Shown here piece by piece: positions 1 through 5,823 of a DNA stretch of 9,251 nucleotides (position 1 is the first letter of the stretch; the number at the start of each line of letters is the position of its first letter). The notes beneath the pieces are model-generated. The model was not told where the DNA came from. It worked only from the letters and a program-made list of their open reading frames with translations, and did no database searches. The translations under genes and the position numbers were made by a program. The stretch comes from an uncultured Lachnospiraceae bacterium. Its GTDB lineage: Bacteria; Bacillota_A; Clostridia; Lachnospirales; Lachnospiraceae. Location of the stretch: NCBI GenBank assembly GCA_949957035.1, contig CATLIP010000092.1, positions 1 to 9,251 of the forward strand, read 5' to 3'.

Positions 1-1854
1 CAGATCCGCATCTATTCCGGGGAAAAATATGATATGGTATCGGAGGCGAAAGCAGGACGTGTCTGCGCAGTTACAGGACTGAGCCACACATTTCCTGGAG
101 AGGGACTGGGAGCAGAAGAGTCGTCTCAATCGCCTGTATTGGAGCCTGTCTTGAATTACCGGGTTCTTTTGCCGGAAGGATGTGATGCACATATCATGCT
201 TCAAAAGCTTCGTCTGCTGGAGGAAGAGGACCCTATGCTTCGGATTATGTGGGATGAAGAGTTGGGAGAGATATATGCGCAGTTAATGGGGGCGGTGCAG
301 ATTGAAGTTCTGCAGAGCATGATTTGGGAGCGTTTTCATGTGGAAGTAACGTTTGATACCGGAAATATTGTATACAAGGAAACAATAAGGAGCACCGTAG
401 AAGGTATAGGACATTTTGAACCGCTGCGTCATTATGCGGAGGTACATCTTTTGTTGGAACCGGGAGAACCCGGGAGCGGAATTGTGTTGGATACAGACTG
501 CAGTGAAGATGTATTGGATCGCAACTGGCAGCGATTGATATTAACCCATTTGGCAGAGAGGGAGCATCGCGGGGTGTTAACGGGGGCTGCGGTTACGGAC
601 ATAAAGATTACGTTGATTTCAGGAAAAGCCCACCCCAAGCATACGGAAGGCGGAGATTTCCGTCAGGCGACTTACCGGGCTGTCAGGCAGGGGCTTATGC
701 AGGCTGACAGTATTTTGTTGGAGCCTTATTATGAATATCGGCTGGAACTTCCGTCGGAAATGGCGGGACGTGCTATGACGGATATTCAGAAGATGTCGGG
801 TGAGTTTGAGCCGCTGAAACTGGAGGATGATACGGCCGTACTGGTGGGAACTGCGCCGGCAGCCACTATGCGGGATTATCAGATGGAGGTCAATAGCTAT
901 TCCAGAGGGCGCGGAAGATTTTCCTGTGCATTCAAGGGATATAAGCCCTGCCATAATACAGATGAGATTATAGAAGAAAAGGGATATGACCCGGAGAGGG
1001 ATTTGGAGAATCCGACGGGATCGGTGTTCTGCGCTCATGGCGCCGGCTTCGTTGTTCCCTGGGATAAGGTGCCGGAGTATATGCATATTGAAAGCCTTCT
1101 TGACAAGAAGGTAAGACGGGAGGAGGCTGGTAACGGGATGTCGGATGGCGCCTCAGGGGGAGGGAGTATCGGCAGGAGCCGTCAGAATGATTTATGCAGA
1201 GAAGAAGAGAAAGAGTTAGAAGAGATATTTATCCGTACTTACGGAAAGATTGAGCGGAAGACGTCCCTTACGTCTAAGTCTGTTACCGGTGCGCCGGAGA
1301 AAAAACGTAATAAAAAGGAAGAAGCCGTTCAGGAATATCTTCTGGTGGACGGCTATAATGTGATATTTGCATGGGATGACTTGAAAGAACTGGCTAAGGT
1401 GAATATCGAAGCGGCACGAAATAAGCTGATGGATATCCTGTGTAATTACCAAGGGTTTCGAAAATGTGTAGTAATCCTGGTATTTGACGCCTATAAAGTA
1501 GATGGTTATGCGCTGGAAATCCAGAAATACCACAATATTCATGTGGTATACACAAAGGAAGCAGAGACGGCGGACCAGTATATAGAGAAGGTGGTTCATC
1601 AGATTGGGAAGAAGTACCATGTGACGGTAGTGACGTCAGACGGTGTTGAACAGGTTGTCACCATGGGACAAGGGGGTACGCTGATTTCTTCCAGGGAATT
1701 TAGAGAAGAGGTGGAGCTTGTAAAGCGGCAGATTCGTGAAGAAAATGAGAGCAGGAGAGAAAAGAGGAAGAATTATTTGTTTGACCATGTGGATGAGAAG
1801 CTGGCGGAGGAGATGGAAGCGGTGAGACTTGGGAGGAAGGATACCATCGGATGA
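1..1854 (+). CDS. TetM/EF-G-like translation factor with C-terminal YacP/Rae1-like NYN nuclease domain (5' partial)
   Basis: The frame is open from base 1, so the GTPase (G) domain lies outside the window. What remains (617 codons) starts in the end of domain II. EF-G domain III follows (nt ~145-390), then a domain IV with the ribosomal-protection-protein signature VEGIGHFEPL and AEVHLLLEPG (nt ~400-760), and domain V (nt ~760-960, ending near FKGYKP). After a charged linker comes an NYN domain (nt ~1330-1800). It carries LLVDGYN (VDGYN at 1345-1359), VFDAYKV, YTKEAETADQYIEK and VTSDGVEQ, which closely match the pattern of B. subtilis YacP/Rae1, a ribosome-associated A-site mRNA endonuclease. 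The tail is a basic/acidic helix. TetM-like factors bind the same ribosomal region, so a ribosome-acting role is likely. Whether it confers tetracycline resistance cannot be told; the chromosomal NYN-fused branch may be a housekeeping or stress factor. No terminator is visible after the TGA. Confidence 0.88.
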   Translation, partial: QIRIYSGEKYDMVSEAKAGRVCAVTGLSHTFPGEGLGAEESSQSPVLEPVLNYRVLLPEGCDAHIMLQKLRLLEEEDPMLRIMWDEELGEIYAQLMGAVQIEVLQSMIWERFHVEVTFDTGNIVYKETIRSTVEGIGHFEPLRHYAEVHLLLEPGEPGSGIVLDTDCSEDVLDRNWQRLILTHLAEREHRGVLTGAAVTDIKITLISGKAHPKHTEGGDFRQATYRAVRQGLMQADSILLEPYYEYRLELPSEMAGRAMTDIQKMSGEFEPLKLEDDTAVLVGTAPAATMRDYQMEVNSYSRGRGRFSCAFKGYKPCHNTDEIIEEKGYDPERDLENPTGSVFCAHGAGFVVPWDKVPEYMHIESLLDKKVRREEAGNGMSDGASGGGSIGRSRQNDLCREEEKELEEIFIRTYGKIERKTSLTSKSVTGAPEKKRNKKEEAVQEYLLVDGYNVIFAWDDLKELAKVNIEAARNKLMDILCNYQGFRKCVVILVFDAYKVDGYALEIQKYHNIHVVYTKEAETADQYIEKVVHQIGKKYHVTVVTSDGVEQVVTMGQGGTLISSREFREEVELVKRQIREENESRREKRKNYLFDHVDEKLAEEMEAVRLGRKDTIG

Positions 1855-1875
1855 AAGAAAATAGTAAAAAATCTG

Positions 1876-1902
1876 TTGCAAATCCGGAAAAAATGCTATA
1901 AT
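1876..1902 (+). promoter_or_regulatory. Extended -10 promoter of the Xre/ImmA/PIN-like cassette
   Basis: A perfect TATAAT (1897-1902) is preceded by TGC (1894-1896), giving the extended -10 motif TGnTATAAT. An upstream TTGCAA (1876-1881) could act as a -35 at a short 15-nt spacing, which an extended -10 tolerates. Transcription would start near 1909, leaving a leader of roughly 35 nt before the ATG at 1945. The site lies 22 nt behind the stop of the upstream gene, so the cassette has its own transcription start. Confidence 0.75.
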
Positions 1903-1944
1903 ACTAATAGATAGGATATGGAGTATATAGATGGAGGGATATTT

Positions 1945-2325
1945 ATGGCAGATATTTATGGATTTATTAATAAATCAAATAACCGCCGCCCGGTATATAC
2001 CAGCTATGAATTAGGCAAGATGGTAAGGGATAAAAGGAAAAGTAGTGGAATGAATCTTACTGCATTTGCTGATAAATATGGAATTAGCGAGAAGATGTTA
2101 GTACAGATTGAAGAGGTAAGCTGTAGTTTTTCACCCAAAATCTATAAGATTTGCGGCAGTATATTAGGATTGTCTACGGAAGAGTTACTTGAGGAATATA
2201 TAGACGATGTAAAGGCTGTAAATTACCGTACAAAAGATAATGGGGCAGGAGTACATGCTACATTTGATAAAGCAAATGATATTTTTAATGAGATCATTAT
2301 GCAGAGGAAAATCGGAATAAAATAG
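1945..2325 (+). CDS. Xre-family helix-turn-helix regulator (repressor/antitoxin candidate)
   Basis: Encodes 126 residues from ATG 1945. This start is chosen because GGAGGG (1933-1938) sits 6 nt upstream. An in-frame ATG at 1918 would add nine residues but lies only about 9 nt from the predicted transcription start and has no ribosome binding site. The central part (from YTSYELGKMVRDKR through LGLSTEELL) has the lambda-repressor-like arrangement of five short helices, with NLTAFADKYGISEKMLVQIE as the probable turn region. The C-terminal about 50 residues are not recognised and could be the interaction or cleavage segment. It is the first gene of an AT-rich three-gene cassette and is followed after 15 nt by an ImmA/IrrE-type peptidase. 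In known ImmR/ImmA pairs the peptidase inactivates the Xre repressor, so the same relation is inferred here. Autoregulation of the promoter at 1876-1902 is plausible but not shown by a clear operator. Confidence 0.8.
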   Translation: MADIYGFINKSNNRRPVYTSYELGKMVRDKRKSSGMNLTAFADKYGISEKMLVQIEEVSCSFSPKIYKICGSILGLSTEELLEEYIDDVKAVNYRTKDNGAGVHATFDKANDIFNEIIMQRKIGIK

Positions 2326-2340
2326 CGAGGCGGTGTTTTT

Positions 2341-3108
2341 TTGAAGTATTTGACAGAGGATGAAAAAGCAAAGCTATACGAAGAGGTTTCCCCAATTGCT
2401 TTAGAATTTAGAAGCTCTTTTATTAGTGAACAGAAAGTAATAAAAGATACATTCAAAATGATAGAGCGGTTGGGTTTTTTGCTGTTAAGATTTCCTGCGG
2501 TCGAGGGAGATACATCTCTGGGGGGATTTACAATACACAAAGAACCATATGATTGTATTTATATTAATAGCAGACAGAATCTTGGACGGCAATATATGTC
2601 ATGTTGGCATGAGTGTTATCACATACAAACAGGAGAAGGAAACGGGCTGAGTTATCTCGATTCAGTCAGGCAAGACCCGGTGGAGTATAAGGCGGATTTA
2701 TTTGCGGGTTTGATTTTGATGCCTGAGAATATTGTTAGAAAATACATTAAAGATTATAATATTTCTTTGCAATATTTGAGTCATGAAGACATCATACGTA
2801 TGCAAAATTATTTTAGAGTGGGATATTCTGCGATGTTGACTAGGATATTACAATTATATCCGGAATATAAAGGCGTTTTAAATAATCGGTTTGTAATCGC
2901 AAAAGACAATCCTGAACAGAGAGATAAACTGGAGAAAAAGACATTGGCTGTAGAGGGAGATTTGCAATTAATTCATGCTACAGAGGATGTTTATTTACCA
3001 AATACTTTTATAGAAGACATCGCTTTTAATGTTGAAAACAAAAGAATATCCAAAGAGAAGGCATATGAACTTTTAAAAGTTATAGATGGGCTGAAAAATG
3101 ATATATAA
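2341..3108 (+). CDS. ImmA/IrrE-family zinc metallopeptidase
   Basis: A 255-residue protein starting at TTG 2341, with GAGGCGG (2327-2333) 7 nt upstream. No closer ATG would keep the N-terminus. The gluzincin motif HECYH lies at residues 90-94 inside SCWHECYHIQTG. A downstream ExxAxxFA motif (EYKADLFAG, E115 as probable third zinc ligand) is followed by LILMPE, which is the hallmark order of the ImmA/IrrE (DUF955, COG2856) family. The first ~45 residues resemble the N-terminal helical part of such proteins. The last ~75 residues, after LQLYPEYKGVLNNRF, are charged and unassigned. Family members cleave or otherwise inactivate partner Xre repressors (ImmA-ImmR in ICEBs1; IrrE-DdrO in Deinococcus). 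The Xre gene lies directly upstream, so that is the expected substrate. The stop overlaps the start of the next gene by 11 nt, indicating translational coupling. Confidence 0.88.
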   Translation: MKYLTEDEKAKLYEEVSPIALEFRSSFISEQKVIKDTFKMIERLGFLLLRFPAVEGDTSLGGFTIHKEPYDCIYINSRQNLGRQYMSCWHECYHIQTGEGNGLSYLDSVRQDPVEYKADLFAGLILMPENIVRKYIKDYNISLQYLSHEDIIRMQNYFRVGYSAMLTRILQLYPEYKGVLNNRFVIAKDNPEQRDKLEKKTLAVEGDLQLIHATEDVYLPNTFIEDIAFNVENKRISKEKAYELLKVIDGLKNDI

Positions 3109-3742
3109 TGGTATTGATTTAACAAAATATCCGATTTGTGATACTGACATTTGGATTGATGCGGTATTGGCCAGTCTGGATAATGCTTTAATTGGAAGGT
3201 ATCATAGACTTATTGTGGCCGACGTTGTAGAAAAAGAAATCCTGAAGTTTAAGAAGAATGATAGTTTTAAAATGATTGCAGAAAAGTTTCTTACATATAA
3301 AGAAAATAAAGAAATAATTGTCATTAATCATAGTGACATAGTAGAAGAGGAGCGTAAATTTCTGGAAAAGCAATTAGTAGAGTGTGATAGTCGTTTTGAA
3401 ACCGGCTTGGCAGATAATCCGCATGAACAACATAAGGGTGAGATTGTATCAGCAATTTATGCAGAATATTTTGAAATTCCGTTTTTGAAGAGTAATGATG
3501 GAGCTTTTAAGGAAGGAAATATGGGACGAGTTGCATTTCCTGATTTAGTTGTAAAAAATCTTAAGGATATGCTTAAGGATCTTGTGCCAGACGAAGGAGA
3601 AAGATGGAAAAGTTATCGGCTGATTAAGGATAATCGTGCGTTAATGGATGAAGAGAAAAGAATATATAAAGAAAAGAAAAATGCACCGGTAACTGAGAGA
3701 CAGGTACAAGATTTGCTGAGTAAGCTTAGGAACAGTTTCTAA
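3098..3742 (+). CDS. Predicted PIN-like nuclease, toxin/effector candidate of the Xre-ImmA cassette
   Basis: A 214-residue protein whose ATG overlaps the end of the peptidase gene by 11 nt. I do not recognise a named family. The arrangement of acidic residues resembles a PIN-like fold: D15/D17 in ICDTDIWID near the N-terminus, E45/E47 in ADVVEKEILKF, E115 in HKGEIVSAIYAE, and D134 in FLKSNDGAF. These would form the metal-binding cluster. The order beta-strand with Asp, helix, ADVV-x-E-x-I, then a later S-x-D after a hydrophobic strand is typical of PIN proteins. Residues 155-214 are a charged helical tail (KKNAPVTERQVQDLLSKLR). PIN enzymes are usually Mg-dependent RNases and often toxins. Genetic linkage to an Xre regulator and an ImmA peptidase supports an effector that is released when the repressor is inactivated. 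The assignment rests on motif pattern only. The gene is very AT-rich; for example, 3241-3300 has about 25% GC by count. Confidence 0.6.
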   Translation: MIYNGIDLTKYPICDTDIWIDAVLASLDNALIGRYHRLIVADVVEKEILKFKKNDSFKMIAEKFLTYKENKEIIVINHSDIVEEERKFLEKQLVECDSRFETGLADNPHEQHKGEIVSAIYAEYFEIPFLKSNDGAFKEGNMGRVAFPDLVVKNLKDMLKDLVPDEGERWKSYRLIKDNRALMDEEKRIYKEKKNAPVTERQVQDLLSKLRNSF

Positions 3743-3771
3743 AAATTTTGTCGTTAAATAATTTTAAACAC

Positions 3772-3800
3772 TTGACAATTCTTGCGGATTGTTCTAATAT
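3772..3800 (+). promoter_or_regulatory. Promoter of the met leader and metNIQ operon
   Basis: A consensus -35 TTGACA (3772-3777) and a -10 TAATAT (3795-3800) are separated by 17 nt, the optimal sigma-A spacing. Transcription would begin near 3806-3808, about 65 nt before the leader ATG at 3873. The promoter begins 29 nt after the stop of the preceding cassette. No terminator separates the two, so some read-through from the cassette is possible. Confidence 0.85.
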
Positions 3801-3801
3801 A

Positions 3802-3849
3802 CTATAGAACTGTAATGAAATAAAGTAACAGCATTTGCAGTTTCTATAG
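3802..3849 (+). promoter_or_regulatory. 5'-end hairpin / inverted repeat at the met operon transcription start
   Basis: CTATAGAACTG (3802-3812) is complementary to CAGTTTCTATAG (3838-3849) with one bulged T (3841). Three inner pairs, 3813-3815 with 3835-3837, extend the stem to about 14 bp. The predicted transcription start falls inside the left arm. In RNA the stem from about 3807 inward would cap the transcript just upstream of the leader ribosome binding site (3860-3865). As DNA, the dyad overlaps the start site and could be an operator. Its role is unknown. Confidence 0.5.
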
Positions 3850-3872
3850 AATGACAGGGAAGGAGAACAGAT

Positions 3873-3968
3873 ATGAAGGCGACGTTTCATCAGAATATGA
3901 ACCAGAATATGATGATGACAGGCTGTGTTGATATGTGCATGATGTGCATGATGAACATGGCTTATTAG
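3873..3968 (+). CDS. Methionine-rich leader peptide of the metNIQ operon (31 aa)
   Basis: A short ORF with ATG 3873-3875, TAG 3966-3968 and an excellent ribosome binding site AAGGAG (3860-3865) 7 nt upstream. Eleven of 31 residues are Met (1, 9, 13-15, 21, 23, 24, 26, 27, 29) and three are Cys (18, 22, 25). Pieces read NQNMMMTG (residues 10-17) and MCMMCMMNM (21-29). The peptide has no transmembrane or enzymatic character. Position and composition match a ribosome-mediated attenuation leader: it follows the operon promoter, precedes an intrinsic terminator, and the downstream genes encode a methionine importer. Ribosome stalling at Met codons when Met-tRNA is scarce would control the RNA fold downstream. 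An alternative is a small metal-binding peptide, since Met/Cys-rich strings bind copper, but the flanking RNA structures and the operon content favour a regulatory leader. Confidence 0.85.
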   Translation: MKATFHQNMNQNMMMTGCVDMCMMCMMNMAY

Positions 3969-3992
3969 TGTATGCGTCTGAATATCTGGTTT
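3899..3992 (+). promoter_or_regulatory. Attenuator segments 1:2 (anti-antiterminator pairing)
   Basis: Segment 1 lies inside the leader coding sequence (3899-3910, codons 9-13: GAACCAGAATAT). It can pair with segment 2 (3982-3992: ATATCTGGTTT) through 11 pairs, one of them a G-U, with A3907 bulged. A ribosome on codons 9-15 would cover segment 1. If segment 1 is free, it would sequester segment 2 and leave the terminator arm free. Pairing was worked out by hand without energies. Confidence 0.55.
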
Positions 3993-4034
3993 TTGACATA
4001 CTATTGTTATTGGGTAGAGTGTAAGGAGCAGGTA
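3983..4034 (+). promoter_or_regulatory. Attenuator segments 2:3 (antiterminator hairpin)
   Basis: Segment 2 (3983-3999) can pair with segment 3 (4019-4034) through 15 pairs, five of them G-U, with one G-G mismatch (3989/4028) and one bulged G (3995). Segment 3 includes almost the entire 5' arm of the terminator (4023-4036), so this hairpin and the terminator exclude each other. Segment 2 starts 15 nt past the leader stop codon, so a ribosome stalled at upstream Met codons leaves it free. The loop (4000-4018) can form a smaller local stem (CTATT with GGTAG). Confidence 0.6.
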
Positions 4035-4062
4035 CAGCGTGTACTTGTTCCTTTTTGTATTT
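4023..4062 (+). terminator. Intrinsic terminator (attenuator, segments 3:4) in the metNIQ leader
   Basis: The 5' arm 4023-4036 (AAGGAGCAGGTACA) pairs with 4040-4053 (TGTACTTGTTCCTT) over 14 continuous pairs, including two G-U pairs, around a GCG loop. The run TTTTT (4052-4056) and further T-rich sequence follow. It stands between the operon promoter and metN, 54 nt after the leader stop codon, so it must be bypassed to express the transporter. That position makes it an attenuator rather than an end-of-operon terminator. Confidence 0.88.
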
Positions 4063-4114
4063 AAAAATATAAAAATGGGGTCTGGAATGTGAAAAACGGA
4101 GAGGAGAAAAGCAG

Positions 4115-5146
4115 ATGGCACAGATTGTTGTAAGGAATCTTTCGAAGACCTTTACTTCAAAGGATGTAAAGGTGGATGCGTTGAAAGACATTAACCTTGA
4201 GATTGAGCAGGGAGATATCTATGGAATCATAGGCATGTCCGGCGCGGGCAAGAGTACGTTGGTGCGATGCTTGAACTATTTAGAACAGCCCACAGAGGGC
4301 GTGGTTTTGATAGAAGGCAAGCCCCTTGGCAGGATGTCGGAGAGAGAATTGCTGAAACAAAGGAAAGACATCGCAATGATTTTTCAGCATTTTAATCTGC
4401 TGATGCAGAAGAATGTGGTAGATAATGTGAGTTTTCCGTTGTTGATACAGGGAGTCAAGAAGAAGGACGCGCGCATTAGGGCGAAGGAGCTGTTAGGAAT
4501 TGTGGGATTGGAGGAGAAAGCCTTAGCGTACCCTGCCCAGCTTTCCGGGGGACAGAAGCAGAGGGTTGCCATTGCAAGGGCGCTGGCATCGGACCCAAGA
4601 ATTTTGCTCTGCGACGAGGCGACCAGCGCCTTGGACCCCCAGACTACGGCGTCTATCTTAGAGCTGTTAAAAGATATAAATTGCCGTTTTGGAATTACAA
4701 TCGTGATTATTACCCATCAGATGTCAGTGATCCGTAAGATTTGCAGCCATGTGGCGATTATGTCACAGGGAGAGATTAAGGAGCAGGGAAGGGTGGATGA
4801 GATTTTCAGCCATCCCAAGACGAAGGAAGCAAAGGAATTGATTCTGAAAGATATGGACGGCGAGGGAACGGTCAATCTGGCAAAGCCGCAGGACAGACTG
4901 ATGGAGGCGAAGAAGATTAGGATTGTTTTTTCGGAAAATTCTTCTTTTGAGCCTGTGATTGCAAATATGGTGTTAAAGACGGGCCGGCCTGTGAATATTT
5001 TGCGGGCGGATACCAAGAATGTAGGTGGAATCGCCAAGGGCGAGATGATTCTAGGGCTGCCGGATGACAAGAAGCTGCAGCAGGAGATTGAGGATTATAT
5101 CCGCGCGAGAGGATTGGAGATTGAGGAGGTGACAGGAGATGTTTAG
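4115..5146 (+). CDS. metN: Methionine ABC transporter ATP-binding protein MetN
   Basis: A 343-residue cytoplasmic ATPase, the usual MetN length, that energises high-affinity uptake of methionine. Walker A GMSGAGKST is at residues 40-48, the Q-loop glutamine at 91 in IFQHFNLL, the signature LSGGQ at 143-147, Walker B ILLCDEATSALD at 163-174, and the switch histidine at 201 in IITHQM. Residues ~265-340 form the C-terminal NIL domain (KIRIVFSENSSFEPVI onward), which binds methionine and inhibits transport in characterised MetN proteins. The start is supported by GAGGAG (4101-4106) 8 nt before ATG. It is first in the metN-metI-metQ operon and overlaps metI by 8 nt. Expression is predicted to depend on read-through of the attenuator at 4023-4056. 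The presence of a NIL domain together with MetI and MetQ makes another substrate unlikely. Confidence 0.95.
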   Translation: MAQIVVRNLSKTFTSKDVKVDALKDINLEIEQGDIYGIIGMSGAGKSTLVRCLNYLEQPTEGVVLIEGKPLGRMSERELLKQRKDIAMIFQHFNLLMQKNVVDNVSFPLLIQGVKKKDARIRAKELLGIVGLEEKALAYPAQLSGGQKQRVAIARALASDPRILLCDEATSALDPQTTASILELLKDINCRFGITIVIITHQMSVIRKICSHVAIMSQGEIKEQGRVDEIFSHPKTKEAKELILKDMDGEGTVNLAKPQDRLMEAKKIRIVFSENSSFEPVIANMVLKTGRPVNILRADTKNVGGIAKGEMILGLPDDKKLQQEIEDYIRARGLEIEEVTGDV

Positions 5147-5798
5147 CAGTGAAGTAATACAGATGTTGGTGGTAGGTATTGGAGAGACGTTATATATGAC
5201 TCTGGTGTCTACGTTATTTGGATATTTGTTTGGGCTGCCTATGGGAATATTGCTGACCATATCAGACAGAGACGGAATTAAGCCCAATATAGTCCTCTAT
5301 AAGATTCTGGATGTGTTTGCTAATATTGTGAGGAGTGTTCCGTTTCTGATTCTGCTGATTGTGCTGATTCCATTGGCGCGATTGATAGTGGGAAAGAGCT
5401 ATGGCTCTTCTGCGACGATTGTGTCCCTTGCGGCTGCGGCAATTCCGTACATAGCCCGTATGGTAGAGTCTTCTCTTCGGGAAGTGGATGCGGGAGTGAT
5501 TGAAGCGGCGAAATCCATGGGTGCGTCTACATTCACCATCGTGACGAAGGTTTTGCTGGTTGAGGCAAGAACCTCTCTGATAGTGGGCGTTACTATTTCG
5601 CTGGGAACTATATTAGGATATTCGGCAATGGCGGGAACCCTTGGAGGCGGAGGGCTTGGAGATATCGCAATTCGCTACGGGTATTACCGGTATGAGGCCG
5701 GAATCATGGCAGTTACGGTTATTCTATTGATTTTACTGGTACAAATATTCCAGACGGTTGGTATGAAGCTGTCTGTTTATCTGGATAAAAGAAAGTAA
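5139..5798 (+). CDS. metI: Methionine ABC transporter permease MetI
   Basis: A 219-residue integral membrane protein, typical MetI size, forming the homodimeric methionine channel with MetN. Five hydrophobic segments are visible at about residues 18-40, 54-82, 90-108, 146-168 and 186-206. The EAA coupling loop (EVDAGVIEAAKSMGAS, ~115-130) contacts MetN. AMAGTLGGGGLGDIAIRYGYYRYE near residues 163-186 is a family hallmark. The ATG lies within the last codons of metN (8-nt overlap), with GAGGAGG (5123-5129) in the metN end serving as ribosome binding site, so translation is coupled. It contains nine Met residues, unlike mature MetQ. metQ follows after 25 nt. Confidence 0.95.
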   Translation: MFSSEVIQMLVVGIGETLYMTLVSTLFGYLFGLPMGILLTISDRDGIKPNIVLYKILDVFANIVRSVPFLILLIVLIPLARLIVGKSYGSSATIVSLAAAAIPYIARMVESSLREVDAGVIEAAKSMGASTFTIVTKVLLVEARTSLIVGVTISLGTILGYSAMAGTLGGGGLGDIAIRYGYYRYEAGIMAVTVILLILLVQIFQTVGMKLSVYLDKRK

Positions 5799-5823
5799 TA
5801 AAAAAAGAAAATGGAGGAAATGT

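Noticed and set aside
619..1620. Long minus-strand ORFs inside the TetM-like gene
   Set aside because: They are shadows of a clearly coding plus-strand frame and lack domain signatures.
1918..1944. N-terminal extension of the Xre protein from ATG 1918
   Set aside because: It has no ribosome binding site and would start about 9 nt from the predicted transcription start. ATG 1945 has GGAGGG at ideal spacing.
1961..1974. AT-rich palindrome (TTTATTAATAAA type) near the Xre gene start as an operator
   Set aside because: It lies inside codons of the gene, is low-complexity A/T sequence and is not positioned on the promoter.
4075..4092. Tiny ORF of five codons (Met-Gly-Ser-Gly-Met) just before metN
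   Set aside because: It has no ribosome binding site and lies behind the terminator. An ATG so close to metN is expected by chance.
3806..4114. S-box (SAM) riboswitch or methionine T-box in the met leader
   Set aside because: No SAM-riboswitch core or T-box motif of the GGGTGG..ACC type is recognisable. The region is instead filled by the Met-rich ORF and the paired attenuator segments.
3726..4191. Minus-strand ORFs of 115-131 codons opposite the met leader
   Set aside because: They run antisense through the promoter, leader ORF and metN start, are rich in His/Ser/Cys from complementing ATG/TGC repeats, and have no recognisable domain.
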